64,000 nt of DNA from Candidatus Fredericiella danica (GTDB lineage Bacteria; Chloroflexota; Anaerolineae; Caldilineales; Caldilineaceae), in assembly GCA_016713335.1 (NCBI GenBank), contig JADJPH010000028.1, positions 9,958 to 73,957 of the forward strand, read 5' to 3'. The position numbers and the translations under genes are program-made. Shown piece by piece: positions 10,568 to 20,869 of the stretch (its first letter is position 1; each line of letters starts with the position of its first letter). A model generated the notes under the pieces. The model was given only the letters and a program-made list of their open reading frames with translations, was not told the origin of the DNA and ran no database searches.

Positions 10568-10990
10568 TTGCCGACCATAAATCAGTTGGTCCGCAAGGGG
10601 CGGGCCGAAGTTGCAAAGAAGGAAAAAGCGCCCGCGCTGCGCTTCACCAAGAATACGCTCACGGGCCGGATGCGCCGCATGCAGAAGGGCAACCCCCAGA
10701 AGCGTGGCGTGTGCACTCAGGTTCGGACGACCACGCCAAAGAAGCCGAATTCCGCGCTGCGCAAGGTGGCACGCGTGCGTTTGACGAATGGCGTCGAAGT
10801 GACTGCCTATATCCCAGGTGAAGGACACAACCTGCAGGAACACAGTGTCGTATTGGTCCGCGGTGGTCGTGTAAAAGATCTCCCCGGCGTGCGCTATCAT
10901 ATCGTGCGCGGCGCCCTGGACAGTCAGGGTGTGGACAAGCGCAAGCGCGGTCGCAGCAAGTATGGCACCAAGCGCGGTAAGGGCAAATAA
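10568..10990 (+). CDS. rpsL: 30S ribosomal protein S12
   Basis: S12 sits at the decoding centre of the small subunit. The start is TTG 10568, preceded by GGAGGA (10558-10563), giving MPTINQLVRKG. The conserved core TTPKKPNSALRKVARVRL and VRGGRVKDLPGVRYH is intact, including the lysines linked to streptomycin response. It has 140 residues rather than the 124 of E. coli, because about 14 residues (TKNTLTGRMRRMQKG) are inserted before NPQKRGVCT. A similar insertion is known from Gram-positive S12. It opens the str operon, 16 bases before rpsG. Confidence 0.97.
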   Translation: MPTINQLVRKGRAEVAKKEKAPALRFTKNTLTGRMRRMQKGNPQKRGVCTQVRTTTPKKPNSALRKVARVRLTNGVEVTAYIPGEGHNLQEHSVVLVRGGRVKDLPGVRYHIVRGALDSQGVDKRKRGRSKYGTKRGKGK

Positions 10991-11006
10991 GGGATAGGTA
11001 GGAATT

Positions 11007-11473
11007 ATGCGAAGAAATACTGCGGAAAAGCGGAAAATATTGCCGGATCCCCGCTATAACAACCTTGTTGTTGCCAAGTTCATCAACAACGTGATGGAAC
11101 GCGGCAAGAAGAGCATTGCCGCCAGCATCGTGTACGATGCGTTTCAAATTGTTGAAGAAAAGACGAAGCGACCGGGCATCGAGGTCTTTGAAGAGGCCAT
11201 GAAGAATGCCACGCCGCAGATCGAGGTGAAGCCCCCCGCGTCGGTGGCGCCACCTATCAGATTCCGATTGAGCCCAGCCCAGAGCGCAAGCAGGCGCTGG
11301 CGATGCGCTGGCTTATTGAGAATTCGCGCAAGCGCAGTGGTCGTGATATGGCCGCGCGGCTGGCAGGCGAGTTGATGGATGCGGCACGCAACGAAGGCTC
11401 TACCATCAAGAAGCGTGATGACACGCACAAGATGGCCGAAGCCAATCAGGCGTTTGCGCATTTCAGGTACTAA
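11007..11473 (+). CDS. rpsG: 30S ribosomal protein S7 (one frameshift)
   Basis: S7 nucleates assembly of the 3' domain of 16S rRNA. The first frame gives MRRNTAEKRKILPDPRYNN to IEVKP. The remainder, RVGGATYQIPIEPSPERKQ to AEANQAFAHFRY, lies in the next frame and ends at TAA 11471-11473. The break is in the CCCCCC run at 11232-11237, where one base appears to be missing. Joined length is about 155 residues, normal for S7. The gene is essential and normally single copy, so this is most likely a base-calling error. Confidence 0.95.
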
Positions 11474-11628
11474 GCCGAAACGCCAAGTATTTAAAGTACT
11501 GGTGCGGCGCCCTTAACCCACATATTCCGCTCCCCGCGATCATCTGACTTCGTCTTTGAAGTTGGTATCGGTGTGGAAAGCGGATGCGAACTGTGGGTCA
11601 CCGGCGCCGCATCATTTTGTGTCAAAGG

Positions 11629-11653
11629 TGACCGTCGCCAAGGGTGACGGTCA
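11629..11653 (+). promoter_or_regulatory. Hairpin in the rpsG-fusA spacer
   Basis: TGACCGTC (11629-11636) pairs with GACGGTCA (11646-11653) just ahead of the fusA ribosome binding site. It lies in a 209-base spacer, long for an rpsG-fusA gap, and has no T-run. A translational or processing role is possible but unproven; nothing else was seen in the spacer. Confidence 0.35.
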
Positions 11654-11682
11654 TCTGTGCGGAATGGAACAGGAGCATAGAC

Positions 11683-13773
11683 ATGGCGAACTATCCAATT
11701 GAGCGAATGCGGAACATCGGCATCATTGCCCACATCGATGCCGGCAAGACGACGACGACCGAGCGAATTCTGTTTTATTCGGGGCGCATCCACCGCGTGG
11801 GCGAGGTGCATGAAGGCACGACGGTCACGGACTGGATGGTGCAGGAACGGGAGCGCGGCATTACGATCACCGCCGCTGCCATCACGACCGACTGGACTGA
11901 CCGCATCACCGGCGAGGAGTGCCAGATCAATATTATTGACACCCCTGGCCACATCGACTTCACCGCGGAAGTGCAGCGGTCGCTGCGTGTCCTGGATGGT
12001 GGCGTCGTTGTCTTTGACGCGGTTGCCGGTGTTGAGCCGCAATCTGAGACGGTGTGGCGCCAGGCGGATCGCTACGGTGTGCCACGCATTGCCTTCGTCA
12101 ACAAGATGGATCGTGTCGGCGCCAGTTTTGAGCGCACGATCAGCATGATCATCGAACGCCTTGGCGCGAATCCGCTGCCCGTTCAATTGCCGATTGGCGT
12201 TGAAGACTCCTTCAAGGGCATGGTCGACCTGATCGAGATGCAGGCGCTGATTTTCAGTGATGAGATGGGCGCCAATCCAACCATAGCCGAGATTCCCGCT
12301 GACATGCTTGCGGCAGTGGAAGCAGCGCGGGAAACCATGATCGAACGCGTGGCCGAAACCGACGATGAACTGACGATGAAGTTCCTGGAAGGTGAAGAAA
12401 TCGGTAAGGACGACCTTTACCGTGCGCTACGTAAAGCCACCATCCGTGGCGATGTGGTCCCGGTGCTGTGTGGTACGGCGCTCCGCAACAAGGGCGTGCA
12501 GCCGCTACTCGATGCGACGGTTCGTTATCTGCCAAGCCCCAATGACATCCCACCAGTGGTCGGCACCAACCCTGACACCGGCGCAGAGATCGAACGTGCG
12601 GCGCGTGACAGCGAGCCATTCACCGGGTTGGTCTTCAAGATCGTGACCGATCCGTTTGTGGGGCGGTTGGCCTATGTACGCGTCTATGCCGGTAAGTTGA
12701 TCTCCGGCGAAACTGTGATCAACACAAATCGGGGGCGCCGCGAGCGCATCGGACGCATCGTGCGCATGCACGCAGACAAGCGTGAAGATGTAAAGGAAAT
12801 CGGTGCGGGGGATATCGCGGCGATTGTGGGACCGAAAGAGTCCTTCACCGGCGAGACGCTCAGCGATGCCAAGCACCCGATCGTGCTCGAAACCATCGAG
12901 TTCCCGGAACCGGTCATCAAGATTGCTGTGGAGCCGAAGTCGAAGGGTGACCAGGATAAGCTGACCGAAGCCTTGATCAAACTCGCCGAGGAAGATCCAA
13001 CCTTCCGCGTGCAGTACGACGACCAGACCGGTCAGACCGTGATCTCCGGGATGGGTGAACTTCATCTGGATATCATTGTAGACCGGCTCAAGCGGGAGTT
13101 CCGGGTCCAGTGCAACGTTGGTCGTCCGCAGGTTGCGTACCGCGAAACCATCACCCGTCCTGTCAAGATTGAAGGCCGGTTTGTTCGCCAGTCCGGTGGT
13201 CGTGGCCAGTACGGCCACGTGTGGCTGCAGATGGAACCGAACGAGGCCGGTGGCGGCTTTGTCTTTGAAGACAAAATCGTCGGTGGCGTCGTGCCGCGTG
13301 AGTATATTGCACCCGTGCAAAAGGGCGTTGTTGAGGCGATGGAGAGTGGTGTGCTGGCCGGATACCCGGTTGTCGACATCAAAGTCGCGCTGGTGGACGG
13401 TTCCTACCATGAGGTGGACTCCAGTGAAATGGCGTTCAAGATCGCCGGCAGTATGGCATTCAAAGATGGTTGCCAGAAGGCCGGTCCCATCCTCCTAGAA
13501 CCAATGATGAAGGTCGAGACTGTCGTCCCGGACGAATATGTCGGTGACGCAGTGGGTGATTTTTCCAGCCGCCGCGGGATGGTTGAGGGGATGGATTCCC
13601 GCTCCGGTGGCGTGCAGGCGGTGCGGGCATTGGTGCCGCTGAACGAAATGTTCGGTTACGCAACCGACTTGCGCTCGATGACCAGCGGGCGTGGCAGTTT
13701 CTCGATGCAATTTGAGAAGTATATGCCGGTGAGCCAGTCGATTGCCGAGAAAGTGCTACGTGGTCAGGGCTGA
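11683..13773 (+). CDS. fusA: Translation elongation factor G
   Basis: EF-G is the GTPase that drives ribosomal translocation. ATG 11683 is preceded by AGGAG at 11671-11675. The 696-residue frame is intact. G motifs are AHIDAGKTTTTERIL (P-loop), RGITITAAA (switch I), DTPGH and NKMDR. Domain IV carries HVWLQMEP, and the C-terminal part has MTSGRGSFSMQF. It stands between rpsG and tuf, as in most bacterial str operons. Confidence 0.98.
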   Translation: MANYPIERMRNIGIIAHIDAGKTTTTERILFYSGRIHRVGEVHEGTTVTDWMVQERERGITITAAAITTDWTDRITGEECQINIIDTPGHIDFTAEVQRSLRVLDGGVVVFDAVAGVEPQSETVWRQADRYGVPRIAFVNKMDRVGASFERTISMIIERLGANPLPVQLPIGVEDSFKGMVDLIEMQALIFSDEMGANPTIAEIPADMLAAVEAARETMIERVAETDDELTMKFLEGEEIGKDDLYRALRKATIRGDVVPVLCGTALRNKGVQPLLDATVRYLPSPNDIPPVVGTNPDTGAEIERAARDSEPFTGLVFKIVTDPFVGRLAYVRVYAGKLISGETVINTNRGRRERIGRIVRMHADKREDVKEIGAGDIAAIVGPKESFTGETLSDAKHPIVLETIEFPEPVIKIAVEPKSKGDQDKLTEALIKLAEEDPTFRVQYDDQTGQTVISGMGELHLDIIVDRLKREFRVQCNVGRPQVAYRETITRPVKIEGRFVRQSGGRGQYGHVWLQMEPNEAGGGFVFEDKIVGGVVPREYIAPVQKGVVEAMESGVLAGYPVVDIKVALVDGSYHEVDSSEMAFKIAGSMAFKDGCQKAGPILLEPMMKVETVVPDEYVGDAVGDFSSRRGMVEGMDSRSGGVQAVRALVPLNEMFGYATDLRSMTSGRGSFSMQFEKYMPVSQSIAEKVLRGQG

Positions 13774-13808
13774 TCTGCTTTGACTGATGGCAGCAAGTGA
13801 CGTAATCC

Positions 13809-13831
13809 GGCCCAGGCGATTGTCCTGGGCC
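13809..13831 (+). terminator. Probable terminator after fusA
   Basis: GGCCCAGG (13809-13816), a 7-base loop and CCTGGGCC (13824-13831) form a perfect 8-bp stem followed by a T-rich but broken tract. Together with the new promoter downstream it separates fusA from tuf transcription. Confidence 0.55.
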
Positions 13832-13913
13832 GTTGTCTTGGGTGGAGGTTAAGCCGTATGGTGGTTTTGCGTACACGGCAAAACAACTGATTGGATTTTG
13901 TCAAGCCTCCAAT

Positions 13914-13942
13914 TTGCTCGACCCTACCCCTTACGCTATACT
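13914..13942 (+). promoter_or_regulatory. Promoter of tuf
   Basis: TTGCTC (13914-13919), exactly 17 bases, then TATACT (13937-13942). It lies about 160 bases before the tuf ATG, so tuf has its own promoter and a long leader containing a CACCGCCGG/CCGGCGGTG-type palindrome near 13998-14022. Confidence 0.6.
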
Positions 13943-14101
13943 AACCAACTTGTGGCGATAGGCGCTGCCTATCTGCCTTGATATCGCATTCACTCTGCAC
14001 CGCCGGCAGTTCATCGGCGGTGCAGTTGTGCCAAACACGTTTGATTTACTGGCTATGGGCGACCCGTGCGTGGCGCCCCGATTCATGAGGAGTTATCGAT
14101 C

Positions 14102-15298
<1,197 letters not shown>

Positions 15299-15313
15299 TG
15301 TCTATGCGGTAGA

Positions 15314-15340
15314 CGGTGGCAGGCGCAGCGCCCGCCATCG
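15314..15340 (+). terminator. Hairpin with T-rich tail after tuf
   Basis: A 12-bp stem with one G-U pair and one mismatch (15314-15325 with 15329-15340) is followed by TTTACTGTTT. It lies 16 bases after the tuf stop and 35 before rpsJ, so it may be a leaky terminator or an attenuator for the S10 operon. Confidence 0.45.
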
Positions 15341-15374
15341 TTTACTGTTTGTAGTGTGTTGAAAGAGATGGGAA

Positions 15375-15683
15375 ATGGCCAAGCAGAAAATTCGCATCAA
15401 ACTCAAAGCGTACGATCATCGTGTGCTGGATGCGTCTGTCCGCCAAATCGTCGACGCCGCTGAACAGACCGGTGCCCAGGTGGTTGGCCCAGTGCCACTG
15501 CCGACGAGCATCGAGAAGTTTACGGTGATGCGCTCGCCGTTTATTGACAAGGACAGCCGCGAACAGTTCGAGATCCGCACGCACAAGCGGTTGATCGACG
15601 TAGTGGACCCGGGCAGCAAGACGATCGAGAATTTGACTCGGTTGAATTTGCCGGCGGGCGTGGACATCGAGATTAAGCTGTAA
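15375..15683 (+). CDS. rpsJ: 30S ribosomal protein S10
   Basis: The complete 102-residue S10 starts MAKQKIRIKLKAYDHRVLD and contains the conserved GPVPLPTSIEKFTVMRSPFIDKDSREQFEIRTHKR region in an unbroken frame. Besides its role in the 30S head, S10 (NusE) takes part in transcription antitermination. It is the first gene of the S10 operon. Confidence 0.97.
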   Translation: MAKQKIRIKLKAYDHRVLDASVRQIVDAAEQTGAQVVGPVPLPTSIEKFTVMRSPFIDKDSREQFEIRTHKRLIDVVDPGSKTIENLTRLNLPAGVDIEIKL

Positions 15684-15734
15684 CGGCGGATTGCGCATTG
15701 GGATTGCCAAACCCCATGGGATTGGTGAGGTGCT

Positions 15735-15753
15735 GCAAAGGCGGCGCCTTTGC
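15735..15753 (+). promoter_or_regulatory. Perfect hairpin in the rpsJ-rplC spacer
   Basis: GCAAAGGC (15735-15742), loop GGC, GCCTTTGC (15746-15753). It lies in a 166-base gap that is usually short in S10 operons. It may be a leader structure acting on rplC, but no known r-protein binding site could be identified. Confidence 0.4.
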
Positions 15754-15849
15754 CATCAAAAGCGGGTGGCAAAGCCCGATCGTCAATTCATTCGGGATGA
15801 TGCGGCTTGGTGACTTACCACTGCCAACCGACAGTCCCAGGAGGAGCAC

Positions 15850-16488
15850 ATGCGAGGAATCATTGGTAAGAAAGTAGGGATGACGCAGCTCTTTGACAAG
15901 AGCGGCGCCGTCATACCGGTCACGATCATCGAGGCCGGACCCTGCTACGTCACTCAGGTCAAGACTGCAGACTCGGACGAGTACAATGCCGTGCAGCTTG
16001 GCTTTGAAGAGGTGGCGGAGCGGAAGTTGAGCAAGGGTGAGCGCGGCCATTTGAAGCAGGCTGGCGTACCCAATTTGCGCCATCTGCGCGAGTTTCGGTA
16101 TAAGGCAACGCCCGAGTTCAAGATTGGCGATGTCGTCAAGGCTGATGTCTTCCAGGAAGGTGAGCTGGTGGACGTAGTCGGCACGTCGAAAGGTCGCGGG
16201 TTTGCCGGCGCTGTGAAGCGTTATGGTTTCGCCGGCGGTCCCAAGACGCATGGTCAGTCTGATCGCCATCGCACCCCCGGTTCGCGCGGCGCAGGCACAA
16301 CGCCAGGGCACACCTATCCCGGTATGCGCGGTCCCGGCCATATGGGCGATGCACGCACGACGGTGCAGAACCTGAAGGTCGCGCTCGTCGATCCGGAACG
16401 CAATCTGATCGCAGTGCGGGGCGCAATCCCTGGTTCTCGCGGCAGTTTGGTGGTCGTGCGCGAAGCCGTGAAGGCTAAGAAGAAGTAA
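15850..16488 (+). CDS. rplC: 50S ribosomal protein L3
   Basis: The intact 212-residue L3 starts MRGIIGKKVGMTQLF after an AGGAGG site. It has the long loop that reaches the peptidyl transferase centre: GFAGGPKTHGQSDRHRTPGS, then GRGFAGAVKR upstream and PGMRGPGHMG downstream. The glutamine methylated by PrmB in other bacteria lies in HGQSDRHR. rplD follows after about 30 bases. Confidence 0.97.
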   Translation: MRGIIGKKVGMTQLFDKSGAVIPVTIIEAGPCYVTQVKTADSDEYNAVQLGFEEVAERKLSKGERGHLKQAGVPNLRHLREFRYKATPEFKIGDVVKADVFQEGELVDVVGTSKGRGFAGAVKRYGFAGGPKTHGQSDRHRTPGSRGAGTTPGHTYPGMRGPGHMGDARTTVQNLKVALVDPERNLIAVRGAIPGSRGSLVVVREAVKAKKK

Positions 16489-16518
16489 TTCACGGACGCA
16501 CACAAGGAGTCAATGATC

Positions 16519-17175
16519 ATGCGTGTACCTATCAAGAACATGAGCGGAGCGCAAGTCGGCGAAGTTGAGTTGAACGACGTCGTCTTTGCGGCCCCAGTCA
16601 ATACAACGGTGATGCACCAGGCGTTGCTGCGCCAGTTGTCGAATGCCCGTCACGGCACCCACGACACCAAGACGCGCGGCGAAGTCCGTGGTGGTGGCAA
16701 GAAGCCGTGGCGCCAAAAAGGCACCGGACGCGCCCGCCAGGGTTCGACGCGTGCGCCGAACTGGGTGGGTGGTGGTACGGTTTTTGGACCGACGCCGCGC
16801 AAATACACGAAGGCGCTGCCCAAGAAGATGCAGCGCAGTGCATTGCGCAGTGCGCTGTCGGTCAAGGCCGCCGGCGACCAGATTGTCATTCTTGACAAGC
16901 TGGCAATTGAGCAGCCCAAGACGAAGACTGTGGTCAACATGCTCTCTTCGCTGGGGGTCGCTGACAAGTCCGTCTTGTTGGTGACTTCAGAGAAGACCCT
17001 GGGCGTCTGGAAGAGCGCCGGCAATTTGCCGGACGTCAAGCCACTGTTGTGCGGCTACATTAACGTGCGCGACCTGATGAGCCACGACACGGTGCTGTTG
17101 ACGCAGGATGCTCTGTCAGCCATCGAGGCGTGGTTGAGCGCCGATATGGCCGTCGCAGAGGAATCGGAGGCGTAA
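16519..17175 (+). CDS. rplD: 50S ribosomal protein L4
   Basis: L4 lines the exit tunnel and in some bacteria represses its own operon. Two in-frame ATGs exist (16513 and 16519); AAGGAG at 16504-16509 fits the second better. The extended loop WRQKGTGRARQGSTRAP is conserved, and the C-terminal domain ends in an acidic tail (AEESEA). The frame of 218 residues is intact. Its end contains the ribosome binding site of rplW. Confidence 0.96.
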   Translation: MRVPIKNMSGAQVGEVELNDVVFAAPVNTTVMHQALLRQLSNARHGTHDTKTRGEVRGGGKKPWRQKGTGRARQGSTRAPNWVGGGTVFGPTPRKYTKALPKKMQRSALRSALSVKAAGDQIVILDKLAIEQPKTKTVVNMLSSLGVADKSVLLVTSEKTLGVWKSAGNLPDVKPLLCGYINVRDLMSHDTVLLTQDALSAIEAWLSADMAVAEESEA

Positions 17176-17177
17176 CA

Positions 17178-17471
17178 ATGAATCTCTACGACGTTTTGAG
17201 GCGGCCGGTCGTCACTGAAAAGACGATGATCGCCACCGACGAATTTAACAAGGTCACCTTTGAGGTTGACATGCGCGCCAACAAAATCCTGGTCAAGCAG
17301 GCGGTCGAGAAGGCTTTCGATGTTACCGTGATGGACGTGAACATTATGGTGGTGCCGGTGAAGACCACGCGGCGCAGCCAGAAGAGCATCCGTATCCGGC
17401 ACCCGAAATGGAAGAAAGCAATTGTGACCCTAAAGCCCGGCGATCGCATCCAGATGTTCGAGGGCGTATAA
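17178..17471 (+). CDS. rplW: 50S ribosomal protein L23
   Basis: L23 surrounds the tunnel exit and docks SRP and trigger factor. ATG 17178 lies 2 bases after the rplD stop, with GGAGG at 17166-17170 inside rplD, so translation is coupled. The 97-residue protein has the RPVVTEKT start motif and the TRRSQKSIRIR loop. Confidence 0.96.
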   Translation: MNLYDVLRRPVVTEKTMIATDEFNKVTFEVDMRANKILVKQAVEKAFDVTVMDVNIMVVPVKTTRRSQKSIRIRHPKWKKAIVTLKPGDRIQMFEGV

Positions 17472-17488
17472 CGGGGAGATGTTGAATC

Positions 17489-18319
17489 ATGGCAATTAAG
17501 ATTTATCGACCGACTTCGCCGGGACGCCGCGGGATGAGCGTCTCGACGTTTGCAGAGATCACAACCTCTGAGCCTTATCGCCCGCTGCTGGCGCCACTGC
17601 GCAAGCAGGCCGGGCGCAATAGCCAGGGTGTGATCACGACGCGCCACCGGGGTGGTGGGCACAAGCGCCGCTACCGCGTGATCGACTTCCGGCGTGACAA
17701 CTTTGGAGTTAAGGGCCGGGTTGAGACCATTGAGTACGACCCGAATCGCAGCGGTCGCATCGCGTTGGTCTGCTACGATGACGGTGAGCGCCGTTATATC
17801 CTGGCGCCAGAGGGTTTGAAGGTGAGCGATGTCGTGATGTCTGGGCCGCAGGCCGACATCCGCATTGGCAATGCCCTGCCGATTCGTCATATCCCGCTTG
17901 GTACGATGGTTCACAACATCGAGCTATATCCCGGGCGTGGTGGTCAATTGGTGCGTGCTGCCGGGCTGTCAGCGCAGTTGCTGGCCAAAGAGGGCACGAT
18001 GGCGCAGGTGCGTTTGCCTTCGGGCGAAGTTCGCTACATTGACGTGAATAGTCTGGCGACGATTGGGGCCGTGTCTAACTCGGATCATTCGAACGTCAAT
18101 CTGGGCAAGGCGGGGCGCAAGCGTTGGCTTGGGATTCGCTCCACGACGCGTGGTGTGGCGATGGACCCAGGCTCGCATCCACATGGTGGTGGTGAAGGCC
18201 GCTCGCCGATCGGGATGAAGGCGCCGAAGACCCAATGGGGCAAGCCGGCTCTGGGTAAGAAGACGCGCGTGAACAAGCGAACCAACAAGTTCATCGTGCG
18301 CCGCGGCGGCAAGTCGTAA
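17489..18319 (+). CDS. rplB: 50S ribosomal protein L2
   Basis: L2 is a core peptidyl-transferase-centre protein. The 276-residue frame is intact from MAIKIYRPTSPGRRG. It has RHRGGGHKRRYR and the catalytic-centre loop SHPHGGGEGRSPIG with its conserved histidine. It sits in standard S10 order before rpsS. Confidence 0.98.
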   Translation: MAIKIYRPTSPGRRGMSVSTFAEITTSEPYRPLLAPLRKQAGRNSQGVITTRHRGGGHKRRYRVIDFRRDNFGVKGRVETIEYDPNRSGRIALVCYDDGERRYILAPEGLKVSDVVMSGPQADIRIGNALPIRHIPLGTMVHNIELYPGRGGQLVRAAGLSAQLLAKEGTMAQVRLPSGEVRYIDVNSLATIGAVSNSDHSNVNLGKAGRKRWLGIRSTTRGVAMDPGSHPHGGGEGRSPIGMKAPKTQWGKPALGKKTRVNKRTNKFIVRRGGKS

Positions 18320-18335
18320 AGGATAGGAGTGAAAT

Positions 18336-18647
18336 ATGTCACGTTCACTGAAAAAAGGGCCGTTCATCAGCCCGAAGCTGCTGAAGCGCATCGAAGAGAT
18401 GAATCGCAAGGGCGAGCGCAAGGTTGTGAAGACCTGGTCGCGCGCCTCCACCATCTTCCCGCAGTTTGTCGGTCACACGATTGCCGTTCATGACGGCAGG
18501 CGTCATGTACCGGTCTACATCAGCGAGAATATGGTCGGTCACAAGCTGGGCGAATTCGCCCCGACGCGTTTCTTCCGTGGCCACGTGCGGGCCGAAAAGT
18601 CCACCAAGGCTGCTGGGCCTCCACCTCGACCAGGTGGAGCTAAGTAG
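18336..18647 (+). CDS. rpsS: 30S ribosomal protein S19
   Basis: The complete 103-residue S19 starts MSRSLKKGPFISPKLL and has TIFPQFVGHTIAVHDGRRHVPVYI and the LGEFAPTRFFRGH motif. The C-terminal tail (PPPRPGGAK) is slightly longer than in E. coli and rich in proline and glycine. AGGAG precedes the start. Confidence 0.96.
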   Translation: MSRSLKKGPFISPKLLKRIEEMNRKGERKVVKTWSRASTIFPQFVGHTIAVHDGRRHVPVYISENMVGHKLGEFAPTRFFRGHVRAEKSTKAAGPPPRPGGAK

Positions 18648-18678
18648 GCGGGCTGTGGGGAAAAGGACCTAAAGCACC

Positions 18679-19089
18679 ATGCAAGTGCAAGCAACGACCA
18701 AATTTACCGGGATCAGTGCGCAGAAGACGCGCCTGGTATTGGATGAGATGCGCGGCCGTGATGCCGAGGAAGCGATTGCCGTCCTCGGCTATATGCCGCA
18801 GCATGCGGCGCGGGTGGTTTCGAAGACCATCGCCAGCGCGTTGGCCAACGCCGTCGAGAACTTCGGTCTCGATGCGAAGGATATGTATATTGCGCAAATC
18901 TACGCCAATGATGCGCCGATTCGTAAGTGGCGCCGGTTTGGGGCGCGTGGCCGGTTCAAGCCATGGTTGCGCCGTTCGTCTCACGTGACTGTGGTATTGG
19001 AAGAGCGCATCCTGGTAGAGTCCAAGCCTGCAACTACAGGTAAGGCCGCGAGCACCAGGACTGCCAGCAAGCCAGCCGGTAGCAAATAG
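18679..19089 (+). CDS. rplV: 50S ribosomal protein L22
   Basis: L22 reaches into the exit tunnel through its beta hairpin. The 136-residue frame carries SAQKTRLVLDEMRG and the hairpin RRFGARGRFKPWLRRSSH. After the core come about 23 extra residues rich in K, T, S and A (SKPATTGKAASTRTASKPAG), a low-complexity basic tail of the kind seen in several high-GC phyla. The frame is intact. Confidence 0.95.
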   Translation: MQVQATTKFTGISAQKTRLVLDEMRGRDAEEAIAVLGYMPQHAARVVSKTIASALANAVENFGLDAKDMYIAQIYANDAPIRKWRRFGARGRFKPWLRRSSHVTVVLEERILVESKPATTGKAASTRTASKPAGSK

Positions 19090-19101
19090 GAGGAGGTACA
19101 C

Positions 19102-19771
19102 TTGGGTCGCAAGGTAAATCCCATCGGCTTTCGCCTGGGGATCATCAAAGAGCACAAGAGCCGCTGGTTCGCTGCTGGCAGGCAGTATACGAACCAGTTG
19201 GCCGAAGACCGTCAGATTCGCAAGTTGGTGTTCCATGACCTGGCCAAGGCGAGCGTCAGCAACGTGGACATCGAGCGCCAGCCCAATCAGGTGCATGTGA
19301 TCATCGACACGGCGCGGCCGGGCGTGATCATCGGCAAGAAGGGCGAGAGCGTCAACAAGCTGCGCACCGAGCTGCAGAAGCTCACGGGCAAGAAGGTGAA
19401 GATCGACGTGCGCGAGATCACCAAGCCCGAACTGAATGCACGGCTGGTGGCGGAAAGCGTCGCCGAGCAGTTGGAGCGCCGCATCAGTTGGAAGCGCGCG
19501 ATGAAGCAGTCCACTGTCAAGACGCTCAAGGCCGGCGGCAAGGGGCATCATGATTACGGTGTCGGGCCGGTTGGGTGGTAGCGACATGGGCCGTGTTGAC
19601 ACGGTGCGTGAAGGCCAGATTCCGCGGCATACATTGCGTGCCGATATTGATTACGGTACGGCGGAAGCCAACACGACCTTTGGCGTGATCGGGATCAAGG
19701 TCTGGATCTATGTGGGTGAGGTGCTGCCGGGTGAGGAGTACCACGCCAAGTATCTGGTGGCCGAAAAGTAG
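19102..19771 (+). CDS. rpsC: 30S ribosomal protein S3 (one frameshift)
   Basis: S3 guards the mRNA entry channel. The start is TTG 19102 after GGAGGAGG. The first frame gives MGRKVNPIGFRLGI, the KH-domain core with PGVIIGKKGE, and runs to KAGGKG. MITVSGRLGGSDMGR and the C-terminal domain to YLVAEK continue in another frame. The break is the GGGG run at 19542-19545, where removing one G joins the two. Joined length is about 222 residues, normal. An essential gene broken this way points to an error in the sequence. Confidence 0.95.
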
Positions 19772-19918
19772 AATGGTTTTTTGGCGGTGAAAGTCAGTTC
19801 TGCACGAGCCGGGCGCGCCGCTACAGAATGAGTTAGGTCGATATAGTTCCGTCGGGAAGCGTAAGCATGAAAATGACCCGGCGGAAAACGTATCGAAAGA
19901 GATAACGGAGACAAGACT

Positions 19919-20338
19919 ATGTTGATGCCAAAGCGTGTGAAATACCGCAAGCTGCAGCGTGGGCGCCTCAAGGGCAAAGCCTATCGTGGCAACTCGGTGG
20001 CGTTTGGCACTTATGGCCTGCAGTCGTTGGAAGGTCACTATGTGACAAGCCGCCAGATCGAAGCCGCCCGCCGCGCCATTGTGCGCTACGTGCGCCGCGG
20101 TGGAAAGATCTGGATTCGCATCTTCCCGAGCAGGCCGGTGACCAAGCGAGCTGCCGAAACGCGCATGGGTTCCGGTAAAGGTAGCGTCGATCATTGGGTC
20201 GCTCCAGTCCGTCCTGGCCGCGTGATGTTGGAAATTGCGGGGATCCGCGAAGACCAGGCGCGCGAAGCCTTCCGGCTGGCGGCTGCCAAGTTGCCGATGC
20301 GGACACAGTTCATTACCCGTGAAGAACACGGCAACTGA
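19919..20338 (+). CDS. rplP: 50S ribosomal protein L16
   Basis: The complete 139-residue L16 starts MLMPKRVKYRK, with GGAG 8 bases upstream. It keeps GRLKGKAYRGNSVAFG, the RYVRRGGKIWIRIFP segment and MGSGKGSVDHWVAPVRPG. L16 helps position A-site tRNA. A 147-base spacer separates it from rpsC, unusual in this operon, and I saw no gene or clear regulatory structure there. Confidence 0.96.
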   Translation: MLMPKRVKYRKLQRGRLKGKAYRGNSVAFGTYGLQSLEGHYVTSRQIEAARRAIVRYVRRGGKIWIRIFPSRPVTKRAAETRMGSGKGSVDHWVAPVRPGRVMLEIAGIREDQAREAFRLAAAKLPMRTQFITREEHGN

Positions 20339-20349
20339 GGAGGTGCATG

Positions 20350-20553
20350 ATGGCAAAGAAGAAAGAAGACCTGGCCCAGGCCACAGTTGATGAACTGAAC
20401 AACAAACTGGAAGACGCTCATCAGGAGCTCTTCAATCTGCGCTTCCAGCGTGCGACAGGCCAACTGAAGAATCCGGCCCGCATGCGTGAGGTGCGGAAGA
20501 ATATTGCCCGGATTCACACCTATCTGCGGCAGCGTGAATTGGCGGGCAATTAA
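20350..20553 (+). CDS. rpmC: 50S ribosomal protein L29
   Basis: Two adjacent ATGs (20347, 20350) are possible; AGGAGG at 20339-20344 spaces better with the second. The 67-residue helical hairpin has LNNKLEDAHQELFNLRFQRA and NPARMREVRKNIARI, the family core. It is near the tunnel exit and SRP. rplP ends 11 bases upstream. Confidence 0.95.
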   Translation: MAKKKEDLAQATVDELNNKLEDAHQELFNLRFQRATGQLKNPARMREVRKNIARIHTYLRQRELAGN

Positions 20554-20564
20554 GGAGACGGAGA

Positions 20565-20837
20565 ATGCGCGAGCAACGCAGAGCGCTGGTCGGTACGGTC
20601 ACCAGCGATAAGATGGAAAAGACCGTGGTTGTGACCGTCGAACGCACCACCCGTCACCCGTTGTACGGCAAGGTGATCAAGGTCAACAAGAAATACAAGG
20701 CCCACAACGAAGACAACTCGGCCAAGATTGGTGACGTCGTGCGCATTCGCGAATGCCGCCCCATCAGCAAGGACAAGAAGTTCTTCGTGGAGGAAATCCT
20801 CGAGCGGGCCATCATTGTGGACGAAGCGAACGTCTAG
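20565..20837 (+). CDS. rpsQ: 30S ribosomal protein S17
   Basis: The 90-residue S17 starts MREQRRALVGTVTSDKMEKT, and KTVVVTVERTTRHPLYGKV and VRIRECRPISKDKKF are conserved. It is an OB-fold primary binder of 16S rRNA. The frame is intact, with AAGGAG ahead of the start. Confidence 0.96.
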   Translation: MREQRRALVGTVTSDKMEKTVVVTVERTTRHPLYGKVIKVNKKYKAHNEDNSAKIGDVVRIRECRPISKDKKFFVEEILERAIIVDEANV

Positions 20838-20869
20838 CACCGGTCCGGGTGACCTGAGGAGAATTCACG

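Noticed and set aside
12505..13410. 301-residue frame opposite fusA
   Set aside because: It is a shadow of the EF-G frame caused by codon bias.
13998..14022. Riboswitch or known leader in the tuf 5' region
   Set aside because: Only a simple palindrome was found; no known aptamer pattern could be matched by eye.
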